Source: Solobacterium sp.
Lineage (GTDB): Bacteria > Bacillota_I > Bacilli_A > Erysipelotrichales > Erysipelotrichaceae
Length of the DNA stretch: 64,000 nucleotides
Direction of reading: 5' to 3'
Assembly (NCBI GenBank): GCA_022486705.1
Contig: JAKVKC010000010.1
Location: forward strand, 1-64,000
Part shown: positions 19,675 through 29,800 of the stretch, one piece after another
How positions within the stretch are numbered: position 1 is the first letter of the stretch
How the letters are laid out: every line of letters begins with the position of its first letter
Notes under the pieces: model-generated
Database searches by the model: none
Seen by the model: the letters and a program-made list of their open reading frames with translations, nothing else
What the model was told of the DNA's origin: nothing
Position numbers and translations under genes: made by a program

Positions 19675-21453
19675 ATGCAGTTAAAGTTAAAAGATATTTT
19701 AGGAGCATTGAATGCAGTTGAAGAAGAAAAGAATATTCCGGAAGATGTCATTTTAGATGCATTGTGCGAAGCAATGGCGAAAGCATATAAAAAAGATGCT
19801 GAGCTTTCTGATATTGATGTCACGGCAGTCATCAATCAGAAGAAACAGACCATTGATCTGATTCAGAGCTTTGCGGTCGTTGAAGAGGTTGAGGATGATG
19901 AATTGGAGATCTCTTTGGAAGATGCAAAGGAGATTGATCCGAATGCAGAGATCGGCGGGAAAGTGTCGCGTCCGATCGAGTTCACAACAATGTCAAGAGC
20001 TGCTGCTTCCTTGGCCCGCAATGTGATGCGCCAGAAGATCAGAGAGGCTGAAAAGACAGCTGTTTATGATGAATATGTTGATAAGACAAATGAATTGGTG
20101 ATTGGTATTGTTGAATCTGTAAAGGACAAATTTACACTGGTAAATCTTGGCCGTACTGTAGCAATGATGCCGAAGAGCGCACAGATTCCAACAGAACGTC
20201 TGTCAGAAGGACAGCAGATCCGGGTCATTATTACTGAAGTCAATAAAGATACAAAGGGATCGCAGGTACTTGTATCTCGGGCAGATTCCATGCTGGTAAA
20301 GAGATTATTTGAAAGAGAAGTTCCTGAGATCTTCTCTGGTGTAGTAGAGATCAAGGCGATTGCCCGTGAAGCAGGTGAACGTACAAAGATGGCGGTGCTG
20401 TCGCATAATCCGGATGTTGATCCTATCGGTGCATGCATCGGTCCAAGAGGCGGACGTGTTCAGGAAGTCATTGAGGAGCTCCATGGTGAAAAGATCGATA
20501 TCTTCCAATGGAGCGATGATCTGACAGAACTTGTCAAGAATGCTTTGGCACCAGCTGAAATAGAAGCAGTCCTGCCGGTCGAAGATGATGACAATGCCTT
20601 GCTGGTCATCGTCAATGAAGACCAGCTGAGCTTGGCTATCGGCAAGCGCGGAAAGAATGCGCGTTTGGCTGTAAAGCTGACCAATCATAAGATCGATATC
20701 AAGACCAGAGCTGAGATCGAAGAAATGGGCATGGATTATGATAAGCTTGTCGCAGAAGCTGAAGCAAAGAAGGCAGAATATCATAAGGATGCTGAGATCA
20801 AGGCAGTAGAGCGCAAGAACACAGAAGCGGAAGAAGTACAGACCCGTATGCAGGCGAATGCGCAGAAGATCGCAGAAGCAAAGGCAGCCCAGGAAGAACT
20901 CGCGGAGAGCGAAGATATTGTTCCGGATGAAATGGCAGAAAGTGTTTCAGAGAATCTGAGAACACAGATGGCTATGGAACCGCAGGAAGAAGAAAAGACG
21001 GAAACAGAAGCAGCACCGGCACAGGAAGAAGAAACTGAGCCTGCAGAGAAAGAACCTGCAGAAGAGAAACCGATGGAAAAGAAAACGGACAGCAAACAGA
21101 CAGCAAAAGAAGTTTCTAATGATAAGGGAACGAAGCATGCGGATCTGGAAGAACTTGCAGCGAAGAATACATATGTGTCTGTCTTTGAAAAGCTTGCCAG
21201 TACATCTGCGCCTAAGCAGAAGACTGATGTGAAGTTCAAGCGGAGAAAGAAAAAGGAAGACGAAGAAGAATTCAAGGTCAAGAATAAGGATCTTGAAAAG
21301 CAGATCAACACAGATAAGGCTGCTGCTAAGCCAGTATATACAGAAGAAGAACTGGCAGAGATCGAAGCACAGCAGCAGAAGGAAGAAAACTCTGAGTATG
21401 ATGTTGATTATGATGAATACGCTGATTACTATAAAGACGAGGATAATAACTGA
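19675..21453 (+). CDS. nusA: Transcription factor NusA with long acidic/charged C-terminal extension
   Basis: NusA binds RNA polymerase and modulates pausing, termination and antitermination. Residues 1-125 are the polymerase-binding domain (LCEAMAKAYKKDAEL), about 135-200 the S1 domain (VIGIVESVKDKFTLVNLGR), and about 205-345 two KH domains (GACIGPRGGRVQEVIEEL, SLAIGKRGKNARLAVKLT). Bacillus NusA ends near residue 370. Here about 220 more residues follow, dominated by Glu, Lys, Ala and Gln, with a basic patch KFKRRKKK and an acidic, Tyr-rich end DVDYDEYADYYKDED. The ribosome binding site is AAGGAGA. Confidence 0.95.
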   Translation: MQLKLKDILGALNAVEEEKNIPEDVILDALCEAMAKAYKKDAELSDIDVTAVINQKKQTIDLIQSFAVVEEVEDDELEISLEDAKEIDPNAEIGGKVSRPIEFTTMSRAAASLARNVMRQKIREAEKTAVYDEYVDKTNELVIGIVESVKDKFTLVNLGRTVAMMPKSAQIPTERLSEGQQIRVIITEVNKDTKGSQVLVSRADSMLVKRLFEREVPEIFSGVVEIKAIAREAGERTKMAVLSHNPDVDPIGACIGPRGGRVQEVIEELHGEKIDIFQWSDDLTELVKNALAPAEIEAVLPVEDDDNALLVIVNEDQLSLAIGKRGKNARLAVKLTNHKIDIKTRAEIEEMGMDYDKLVAEAEAKKAEYHKDAEIKAVERKNTEAEEVQTRMQANAQKIAEAKAAQEELAESEDIVPDEMAESVSENLRTQMAMEPQEEEKTETEAAPAQEEETEPAEKEPAEEKPMEKKTDSKQTAKEVSNDKGTKHADLEELAAKNTYVSVFEKLASTSAPKQKTDVKFKRRKKKEDEEEFKVKNKDLEKQINTDKAAAKPVYTEEELAEIEAQQQKEENSEYDVDYDEYADYYKDEDNN

Positions 21454-21455
21454 TC

Positions 21456-21713
21456 ATGCCGAAAAAGATACCAATGAGAAAGTGTGTTGCGACGGGAGAG
21501 AGCTTGCCTAAAAAGGAATTGGTCAGGATCGTCAGAACACCGGAAGGCGATCTGCAGATCGATCTCACTGGCAAAGCAAATGGCCATGGCGCATATCTGA
21601 AGAGATCGAAAGATGCGGTAGATGCAGCTAAAAAGAATCATGCGCTGTCAAAAGCACTCCAGACAGAGATACCGGATGCATTATGGCAGGAGCTTGAAAA
21701 GCTCGTTGGATAA
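21456..21713 (+). CDS. ylxR: YlxR family RNA-binding protein
   Basis: The 85-residue protein starts PKKIPMRKCVATGESLPKKEL, the DUF448/YlxR signature, and carries GRKANGHGAYL-type residues (TGKANGHGAYLKRS). The family binds RNA and has been linked to RNase P regulation in Firmicutes. It sits two nt after nusA as in the conserved nusA-ylxR-ylxQ-infB order. No ylxQ (L7Ae-like) frame is present between it and infB. Confidence 0.9.
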   Translation: MPKKIPMRKCVATGESLPKKELVRIVRTPEGDLQIDLTGKANGHGAYLKRSKDAVDAAKKNHALSKALQTEIPDALWQELEKLVG

Positions 21714-21802
21714 AAAAAACAGACAGAAAGAAGGGATGCTGAATTCAGGTTGGAATGGGCACGAGATCATAATCGCTGCTCGTAGATAGAGGAGGAAATC
21801 AT

Positions 21803-23692
21803 ATGCCGACAAGACAGGCAAAGAGACCAGCAAATGCAGCTGGAAGAAAAAGAAACACAAATCATAATAAGAACAATGGCAGCAATCACGCAAAGAAGCC
21901 ATATGAACAGGTAAAGAGCGCTCCTAAAGCACCGGCAGAGATCGTTCATGAGATCACGTATGCAGAAGGCATCACAGTCGGAGAACTGGCTGATAAGATC
22001 AAGCATGCACCGAATGATCTGATCAAGCAGCTGTTCATGGACGGAAAAATGGTGACCATCAATTCCGCGCTGGATGATGAAACTGTTGAACTGCTGTGCA
22101 TGGGCTTTAATATTGAAGCAACAAAGAAAAAGGAAAGAGAAGAAGATTCTCTTGAATATGCTTTTGATGAAGATCCGAAAATGATGGAGGAGAGACCTCC
22201 AATCGTTACCATCATGGGACATGTTGATCATGGCAAGACAACACTTTTGGATGCTATCCGCAAAACGAAGGTAGCAGCTGGTGAAGCAGGCGGCATCACG
22301 CAGGCAATCGGTGCCTATCAGGTATCAATTGCTGGCAGAAAGATCACATTCTTGGATACCCCAGGCCATGAAGCTTTTACAGCAATGCGTGCCAGAGGTG
22401 CCAGTGTCACAGATATCGCGGTCATTGTTGTGGCAGCAGATGATGGTGTCATGCCGCAGACAAGAGAAGCAATCGACCATGCAAAAGCTGCTGGCGTTCC
22501 GATCATTGTGGCGGTAAATAAGATTGATAAGCCGGGCGCAAATCCTGAACATGTCATGCAGGAAATGGCTGACCTTGGTATTATGCCGGAAGAATGGGGC
22601 GGAGATACGATCTTCGTGCAGACTTCGGCGAAAAAGGGAACAGGCATTTCTGAACTGCTGGAAACGATCCTGACCGTTGCGGATGTGAAGGAACTGAAAG
22701 CAAACCGCCATCATGTTGCGACAGGCAGTGTGATTGAAGCTAAGCTGGATAAAGGAAGAGGACCGGTAGCTACGCTGCTTGTTCAAACAGGAACACTGAA
22801 GCATGGCGATCCTGTTGTTGTCGGAACTTGTTTCGGCAAAGTCAGAAGGATGACGGATGAAGATGGCAAGGAATTGAAGAGTGCCGGACCATCTACACCG
22901 TGTGAGATTACCGGACTGAATGATGTGCCGGAAGCGGGCGATCTGTTCCTTTCATTTAAGAATGAAAAAGAAGCCAGAGCGCTGGCGGATCGCAGAAAGC
23001 GGAGACAGATCGAAGCAGACCGCAGAAAGTCTTCTGCGATGACATTGGAAGATATGTCAAAGCAGATCGAAGCGGGCGAACTGAAGGAGATCCCAATTAT
23101 TATCAAGGCAGACGTACAGGGATCAGCTGAAGCGGTGAAGTCTTCGATGGAGAAGCTGGTCGTTGGTGATGTACATGTGACCGTGATCCATGCAACCGCA
23201 GGTGCAATTACAGAATCTGATATCATGCTTGCAGATGCATCAAAGGCAATGATCATTGGCTTCAATGTCAGACCGGATGCAAATATCCGTAAGAAGGCAG
23301 AAGAGGCTGGTGTAGAGATCCGTCTTCATAACATTATCTATAAAGCAACTGAAGAAATGGAAAATGCCATGAAGGGACTGCTGGAGCCTGTCTATGAAGA
23401 TGTTACTGTCGGTGAAGCAGAAGTACGTGAGACGTATAAGGTATCTAAGGTAGGAACGATTGCCGGATGTATGGTCACAGATGGCAAGGTCACTGTCAAC
23501 AGCGGTGTCAGACTGATCCGTGATGGCATTGTTGTCTATACAGGAAAGCTTGGTTCTTTGAAGAGATTCAAGGATGATGCCAAGGAAGTCCTGAATGGAT
23601 ATGAATGCGGACTGACCATTGAAAATTATAATGATCTGAAGATTGGAGATACGATGGAATTCTTTGTTCAGCAGGAGGTTCCAGTCGAATAA
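21803..23692 (+). CDS. infB: Translation initiation factor IF-2
   Basis: IF-2 is the GTPase that places initiator tRNA on the ribosome. The 629-residue protein has a short basic N-terminal region (about 55 residues), the IF2-N domain ([21 protein letters not shown]), the GTPase domain with [10 protein letters not shown] (about residue 139), DTPGHEAF and NKIDKP, and C-terminal domains with [14 protein letters not shown] and [19 protein letters not shown]. It is shorter than the Bacillus protein because of the reduced N-terminus. The ATG has GAGGAGG upstream. RbfA follows after 2 nt. Confidence 0.98.
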   Translation: MPTRQAKRPANAAGRKRNTNHNKNNGSNHAKKPYEQVKSAPKAPAEIVHEITYAEGITVGELADKIKHAPNDLIKQLFMDGKMVTINSALDDETVELLCMGFNIEATKKKEREEDSLEYAFDEDPKMMEERPPIVTIMGHVDHGKTTLLDAIRKTKVAAGEAGGITQAIGAYQVSIAGRKITFLDTPGHEAFTAMRARGASVTDIAVIVVAADDGVMPQTREAIDHAKAAGVPIIVAVNKIDKPGANPEHVMQEMADLGIMPEEWGGDTIFVQTSAKKGTGISELLETILTVADVKELKANRHHVATGSVIEAKLDKGRGPVATLLVQTGTLKHGDPVVVGTCFGKVRRMTDEDGKELKSAGPSTPCEITGLNDVPEAGDLFLSFKNEKEARALADRRKRRQIEADRRKSSAMTLEDMSKQIEAGELKEIPIIIKADVQGSAEAVKSSMEKLVVGDVHVTVIHATAGAITESDIMLADASKAMIIGFNVRPDANIRKKAEEAGVEIRLHNIIYKATEEMENAMKGLLEPVYEDVTVGEAEVRETYKVSKVGTIAGCMVTDGKVTVNSGVRLIRDGIVVYTGKLGSLKRFKDDAKEVLNGYECGLTIENYNDLKIGDTMEFFVQQEVPVE

Positions 23693-23694
23693 GT

Positions 23695-24057
23695 ATGGCA
23701 AACACTGTTAAGCAGAAGCGTCTTGAAGCATTGATACGTAAAGATGTTTCCGATATTGTTCAGTTTGACCTGAAAGATCCTGATGTCGGTTTTGTTACGA
23801 TCACTGACGTTCATGTATCCAATGATCATAGCTATGCCACTGTCTATGTTGCCTTCTTAGGCAAAGATGCAAGATCACAGGCGGGCTTCAATGCTTTGAA
23901 TCGTGCGAAGGGATATATCCGTACACAGCTTTCTCAAATGCTTGATATCCGTCGGACACCGGAACTGCTGTTTGAAATTGATAAGACTGAAGAACAGGGA
24001 AGGCATATTGACGATATTATCGCGGAGATCCATAAGAATGAAGGAGAACAGAATTGA
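23695..24057 (+). CDS. rbfA: Ribosome-binding factor A
   Basis: RbfA is a cold-shock 30S maturation factor. The 120-residue KH-fold protein starts ANTVKQKRLEALIRKDVSDI and has DPDVGFVTITDVHVSNDHSYATVYV and RRTPELLFEIDKTEEQGRHI, all diagnostic. Its last codons and stop codon form part of an intrinsic terminator, which separates the translation operon from the type VII-like locus. truB, usually next in Firmicutes, is displaced about 9 kb downstream. Confidence 0.96.
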   Translation: MANTVKQKRLEALIRKDVSDIVQFDLKDPDVGFVTITDVHVSNDHSYATVYVAFLGKDARSQAGFNALNRAKGYIRTQLSQMLDIRRTPELLFEIDKTEEQGRHIDDIIAEIHKNEGEQN

Positions 24058-24073
24058 CTGTTCTTCTTTTTTT
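24043..24073 (+). terminator. rbfA terminator overlapping the coding end
   Basis: A 9-bp stem, GGAGAACAG with CTGTTCTTC, encloses the rbfA stop codon in its loop and is followed by eight T. Confidence 0.8.
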
Positions 24074-24168
24074 TGCTTAAGATGCTCATGAAATATACCG
24101 CAGAATATATATTTTTTTGGGGAATTCATCCTGTATCCGCATAGATAGAAGTATCAGGAGGAAAAAGT

Positions 24169-24468
24169 ATGAGAACAATTTCAGTGACACCGGATCAGCT
24201 TGACACATGTGCATTGCGTATGAATGATGCGGAAGATGCGTACAGCAGAGACTGTGATGCGCTGTTCAATGAAGTGGATGCTTTGGGCAGTGCATGGCAG
24301 GGAAAGGACAATCTTGCATTTGTTTCGCAGATCTCGGGTTTCCGGAACGACTTTCATCAGATTGCAATGCTGTGCAGTGAGTACGCTGATTTCTTAAGAA
24401 ATTCGGCGAGAAGCTATCGCTGTACACAGGATGAATTGACCGCGCAGGCGAGCAGATTGGAGAGATGA
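24169..24468 (+). CDS. WXG100 family protein (canonical WQG)
   Basis: A 99-residue helical hairpin protein of the ESAT-6/WXG100 size class. The turn contains Trp-Gln-Gly in LGSAWQGKDN near residue 43. The two flanking segments are amphipathic helices. The C-terminal Tyr-rich tail has SYRCTQDEL, where the acidic residue is one position later than in the YxxxD/E export signal. The start has AGGAGGAAAAAG upstream. It is the first gene of a five-gene set with an EssC-like ATPase, so it is a likely substrate or secretion partner. Confidence 0.85.
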   Translation: MRTISVTPDQLDTCALRMNDAEDAYSRDCDALFNEVDALGSAWQGKDNLAFVSQISGFRNDFHQIAMLCSEYADFLRNSARSYRCTQDELTAQASRLER

Positions 24469-24472
24469 AGAG

Positions 24473-24772
24473 ATGGCAGAAATTAAAATATCATTGGATG
24501 AGGTATCGCAGGCAGCGAAACAGCTGAGAGTGCTGAATGCATCCATGTATGAGGAATTGAATTCAATGAAGACTGAAATGAATGCATTGAATGCAGATTG
24601 GATCTCGGATGCTTCACAGGAGATCCGCAGCCGCTTCAATCTATTTGCCAATCGTTTTGAAAATGAAAGGGAAAGAATCGAAGAGTATGCAGGATTTTTA
24701 GATCTGACCGTAGAAAGCTACGAAGCTCTCGAATCTTCAATAGCATCCAATGCGTCCGGCATGCAGTATTAG
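24473..24772 (+). CDS. WXG100-like protein (variant WIS turn)
   Basis: A second 99-residue WXG100-size helical protein, starting 4 nt after the first. The turn reads NADWISDAS, so the glycine of WXG is Ser. The C-terminus carries YEALE, which fits the YxxxD/E signal used by type VII substrates. The pair probably forms a heterodimer, as ESAT-6/CFP-10-type proteins do, with the export signal on this partner. Its 3' end overlaps the start chosen for the lipoprotein gene. Confidence 0.82.
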   Translation: MAEIKISLDEVSQAAKQLRVLNASMYEELNSMKTEMNALNADWISDASQEIRSRFNLFANRFENERERIEEYAGFLDLTVESYEALESSIASNASGMQY

Positions 24773-26861
24773 AAAAGGAGTCACGGTATTGCTGATGATA
24801 GCTTCTCTGCTTGGCATGTGCGGCTGTCAGAAAAAGATCGATCCGATCACACTTGGTGAATGGCTGAAAGAATTGGACGAGAAAGCAGGCATCTTTCAGT
24901 TTTCGCAGAAGGAACCATATTTCAGTGAGATTGACGAAACCAATGAGGCATATGCATATGTTCAGGCGGCGGTGGAATGGAAGATCGTCAGACCGGAAGA
25001 TGATTTTGAACTGGATCAGGATCTGGATCGTAAATGGGCCGCTTACACATTGAGCAATCTGACAAATGAAGCATTTGAGGCAAAGGCAGAGATCAAAGAT
25101 ATCGCATCCTCTCCTTTCCAGGAGGAAATCAGACATACGGTTGATCTTGGCTGGATGGAGCTGAAGGCGGATGGCAGGTTTGGACCTGACCAGATCGTTG
25201 AACGTGAGGAAGCAGAAAAAATGCTGGAGCAGGCAGCAGCATATATCAATCATCGTACTTTTGATACAGCAGAACCTAAGATAGAAACAAAAAATGGATC
25301 GAGGTTTCTTGAAGCAGAGCCATCTGTTTTCAATGAAGCAGCCTTGCAGGGCATATATGGAAAAGATACGGCACTGCAGATCGGTGATATTGTTCATTGG
25401 ACGGATCGGAAAGGCAGAGAATTCTGCTATCAGATCATTGACCGAAATGAAGAAAATGACCAGTGTACGGTTGCATTCAAAAACATAGATATCGAGGATG
25501 AGATCGATTCGCTGCAGCTTTCCGGCAATGAAGATCTTGATTTTTCACAGGCAGATATCTTTCAGGGCAGCAATGAAATTCAGGAACAGGCTTCGCATAG
25601 AGATACCGCTGAGGAACATCTTCAGAATGCAGCGATACGTTCCCTGCAGAAGACTTTCAGTTTTCATGATTTTAATATCGAGCTCACCGCATCGGGATCT
25701 TCCTTAGCGGCCAAAGTATATCGCTCGATGCCTTATGGTACAGAAATCGCTGCACAGGTGATCCTCAATCATGTTCATATTGACTATGCTTGGAATTCGG
25801 CTCAGAAGGACCTGCGGAATGCATATTTCCGTATTGATTTTCAAAGTGAAGAAGATCTGCAGATCGAGAATGAACAGGTCAAAAAACTGTACGGCGATTT
25901 TTCAAAAGTCAGCAGCGATCATTTTCTATCATCTTTAAAAGACCTGTATCAGGCAAAAAATGATGCGGCTGAAACAAGCATCGAGATCTGCCGCATTGTT
26001 CTTCCGATTCCAAGTGCACCTGTGCTTCATATAGACCTGAGCTTAGAACTTCGTCTAGGCATCACGGGGAAAGCACAGCTCAGTCTGATACAGAAGAACG
26101 CAGTGGGCTTTGAAACAAAAGATGGTGCGATGCGCTTCATCAAAGAAAATACTGGCAAAGCAGATGCCAGTATCAAAGCATCTGCCAAACTGCTATCTGG
26201 GATCAATTTCGATTTCTGTCTGCTGAATGGCACATTGATGGATGCCGGCATTGAAGCAGGTGCACAGGCGAATGTCAAAACAACAGCGCATCTTTATGAT
26301 GAAGAAGGAAATATGAATGATGTACAGACAGATCTGCCAGGAGATATTGCTGAGCAGGCAGCTGATGAGAATGAGAATGTATTGATCTGCACAGATATTA
26401 CGGCGCATTGGGTAGCGGATGTCAATCTGAATTCCAGTTCAACGCTTGCTGGAAGATTCGGCTTTGGCCGTGAATATGAATTGCTGAATGAAGACAGCGC
26501 ACCTTTGATCCCAGGCCTCAATGCGCATTTTGAAAATGGCCAGAAAGTAGATGCCTGTACAAGAAAGAATCGGAAACATCTGCCTACGGCAGAAGGTATT
26601 GCTGTCGCAAAGCATATCTGTCTGAAAGCATATTCTTTTACAGTACATCAGGGCAGTACATATCAGATCGAGATCACGGCGCTGCCGGAAGGATATGAAA
26701 AGACGGATCTCGTATATGAAAGTTCACATCCCGATGCAGCAACTGTAGATGCTAACGGAACGGTCTGCGGACACTCTGCCGGAAGTACCGTCATTGCGGT
26801 AAAGACTTCTGATGGAAAACATCAGATCCATTGCAATGGTATGGTGCCGACTGTTCAATGA
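24750..26861 (+). CDS. Large lipoprotein with C-terminal bacterial Ig-like domain, in the type VII-like locus
   Basis: A protein of about 703 residues. The ATG at 24750 gives a signal peptide with basic residues (SIRKG), a hydrophobic core and Cys in GMCGCQKK, so it is probably lipid-anchored. A TTG at 24789 has a better ribosome binding site (AAAAGGAG) but leaves no basic residues. The N-terminal third resembles SLH-type segments (WAAYTLSNLTNEAF). The C-terminus has a Big2-like Ig domain with VDANGTVCGHSAGSTVIAV. The central region is unrecognised. It sits between the WXG100 pair and the EssC-like gene, with ATGA overlap to the latter, where I see no EssB or EsaA homologue. Confidence 0.7.
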   Translation: MRPACSIRKGVTVLLMIASLLGMCGCQKKIDPITLGEWLKELDEKAGIFQFSQKEPYFSEIDETNEAYAYVQAAVEWKIVRPEDDFELDQDLDRKWAAYTLSNLTNEAFEAKAEIKDIASSPFQEEIRHTVDLGWMELKADGRFGPDQIVEREEAEKMLEQAAAYINHRTFDTAEPKIETKNGSRFLEAEPSVFNEAALQGIYGKDTALQIGDIVHWTDRKGREFCYQIIDRNEENDQCTVAFKNIDIEDEIDSLQLSGNEDLDFSQADIFQGSNEIQEQASHRDTAEEHLQNAAIRSLQKTFSFHDFNIELTASGSSLAAKVYRSMPYGTEIAAQVILNHVHIDYAWNSAQKDLRNAYFRIDFQSEEDLQIENEQVKKLYGDFSKVSSDHFLSSLKDLYQAKNDAAETSIEICRIVLPIPSAPVLHIDLSLELRLGITGKAQLSLIQKNAVGFETKDGAMRFIKENTGKADASIKASAKLLSGINFDFCLLNGTLMDAGIEAGAQANVKTTAHLYDEEGNMNDVQTDLPGDIAEQAADENENVLICTDITAHWVADVNLNSSSTLAGRFGFGREYELLNEDSAPLIPGLNAHFENGQKVDACTRKNRKHLPTAEGIAVAKHICLKAYSFTVHQGSTYQIEITALPEGYEKTDLVYESSHPDAATVDANGTVCGHSAGSTVIAVKTSDGKHQIHCNGMVPTVQ

Positions 26862-29800
26862 ATGTCTTTATTGCCGAAAAATCTCGCATTTATGAGCTCA
26901 CTCTCTTAGGCACGTATGCCGAAGCTTTGATCTGCGAAAAAAGGGTCGTGTTTATTCTGGTGAATCACAGCTGGCATATAAAACTGCCGCATGATCTTGT
27001 CTATGTCAGCCGAGATCCAATTGAGGATGGCGGAAAGATCACCTTAAAACTGAAGCAGAAGGAAGAGATCTGTGAGCTCTTCTTTTTGTCTGACGGAAGC
27101 AGTTCGTACCGCAAATACGAGATCAAAGATATAGTGCATATCGGGTCGCATGAAAGTGATGATATTGCTTTTGAAGATGATATCGAAATCGATACCATTC
27201 ATCATTGCATCCATTCAGAAAGCCGCTTTGCATCTCTGAATGGGAGAAGATTCAGGCAGATATCCTATCAGTGCGGGGATGTCCTGCTGGCGAAGGGACT
27301 TCATCTGATCTTCGGGCCTGCTTTTCTGATGGTCCGCCAGAAGGAAGAAAAAACATCGCTTAGACTTCTGGAAAAGAAGTGCAATACAGGCCCGATCCCT
27401 GTTTATTCCTCTGCGCAGCGCAGCATACGGAGCGTTCCTGCTTTTCCTGCCAGCATTGAACTGAAGGCACCCAAGAAAATTCTGTCACCAAGACAGGGCA
27501 GTACGCTTGCTATGATGTTTCCTTCCATTATGATGATGAGCGCTGTTCTGCTGATCGGTATATGGAATGCATATCGGGCATATGAAAAGGGAAAGGATAT
27601 TTTGGATTCTCTCTCTTCTGTCCTGATGCCTGCAGTGATGCTGCTGAGCATTCTGTGTGCGTATCCTCTCATGAACTATCAGCAGAAAAGAAAGTATAAG
27701 AAAGAGATCAAAAAGAGAGATCAGATCTATCGCATGTATCTTGAGCAGACCGTACGTGATACAATGGATCGCCAGAGAGAATATTACTTTGCTCTTTATC
27801 AGAATCATATTTCTCTTTCTTGTCTTCTGTATTGCCTGAGCATGCATGTTTTTCCTGAAGCACAGGAAGATCTGCGGATCGGGACACGCATGTGCCAGCT
27901 GCAAACAGAAGTAAAAAAACATTTCAATGCAGAGGAAGAAGACACTTTGAGCGATGAGATCGAGCAGGCAGAAGTAAAGCTGAACCGTTCCGTGCATGTA
28001 CCTTTCCTGATGCCGAAAATGAAGATACAGATCGAAGGCGAAGATGCAGAAAAGCTCTTTCTGTCATTGCTGATACAGGCAGCTGTCTATGGCCGAAATG
28101 TCTTTCTGATCAGTGATCTTTCTTTTGTAAGCAAATATCCTTTTCTGCAGCGTCTGCCAGGTTTGATGAATGCCGGAGGAAGAAATATTTCCAGCCATTT
28201 CCAAGGGGCGGAGAACGCGGTCATTTTTCAAACCGCTGTGCAGGATATCTGTGAAGATTCAGTATATCTGAATCATGTTTCTGAGAATGCTCAGCTGATC
28301 CTGCATGCAGGAAAGGAGAATTGGTTCTGCGATGCGGTCCATCATGAGAAAGATCTTTTTGAACCAGAGCTGTATCAAGGATCTTTTCCTGATGCACCCT
28401 TGGCATGTCCATTGTTTTTTCAGTATAATGATCCATCTTTCTTAGATATGTATCATGTCAATGATGCGAAAGATCTATACATCCCTTCACGATGGTCTGA
28501 ACATCAGGATGAAAGCAGTCTCCACGCACTCATTGGCTGCGAAAGCAGCGGAGCTGAGATCGTCCTGGATCTCAGCGAGCAGGGAAATGGGCCTCATGGA
28601 CTGATTGCCGGAACAACAGGAAGCGGGAAAAGTGAACTGATCCTGACAATGCTTCTGTCGCTGATGGTGAACTACTCACCAGAACAGCTGCAGATCGCTT
28701 TCATTGATTTTAAAGGAGGAAGCGCTGCACAGGCCTTTGAAGTATCTGGAAAAAGGCTGCCCCATATTGTCGGATGTCTTTCAAATCTGGATATGAATGG
28801 ACAGGACAGAGTCATGTATGCATTGAAGAATGAATGCATTGCACGTCAGAAAATACTGCAGGATGCGGGCAGAAAATATCATTGCTCAATTATGAATCTG
28901 ATGGATTATCGGAGGCTGAAAAAGAAAAATATGGAGCTTTCCAGCTTGGCAGATCTTGTTATTGTTGTTGATGAATTTGCAGAACTGAAAACACAGAACT
29001 ATGAAATGCTGAATCAGCTGATCTCGATTGCCCGTATCGGCAGGAGCTTAGGCATTCATCTGATCCTGTCCACTCAGAAACCGGCGGGGGTCGTCAACGA
29101 ACAGATCTGGTCAAACAGTCGATTCAAGATCTGTCTCAAAGTCGCTGAGAAGCAGGACTCAATGGAAGTGTTGCATACTTCCGATGCGATGGAACTGCAT
29201 CGGGCAGGAGAATTTATCCTGGCATGTGACCAGACAATGCAGAAGGGGATAGCTGGATACAGCGGATATCGCCGATCGCTGCAGAATATGCAGCTGCAGA
29301 CAATGCGCTTGAATGGCACCGTCAAAGATGAATATGCCTCCTATGGAGAATTTGCGGATCCTGAGATCCTGTCGATCTGCCGCGAGATCAATCGTTCAAG
29401 TCATCATACAGGAGCTTTTCGAAGGCTCTGGCTTGAACCCATATCAAAATATCCTGCGGCCATTCTGTATCCGCATCATGCCATTGGGATCATTGATGAT
29501 TATTATCATCAAGTACAGCCATACTGTATCTTTGAATTTGATGCTAAAACACATTGGGGATTTCTTGCCCCGCAGGCAAAGAGCAGAAAACATATGATTT
29601 CTTTCCTGCGAAATTTATTTGATAACGAATTTTCTTCTGTTAGGACTGTATGTGCAGAAAATCTATGCAAGGGGAATAATAGCGATGAGGAAAGAACAGA
29701 TCGAATACAGATTGTGCATACATTGCAGGATCCAGCTGAAAAGAAGATCCTGATCATGTCTGATCCATCCCGCACGTATCAGAAAATCGGTAATGAACAG

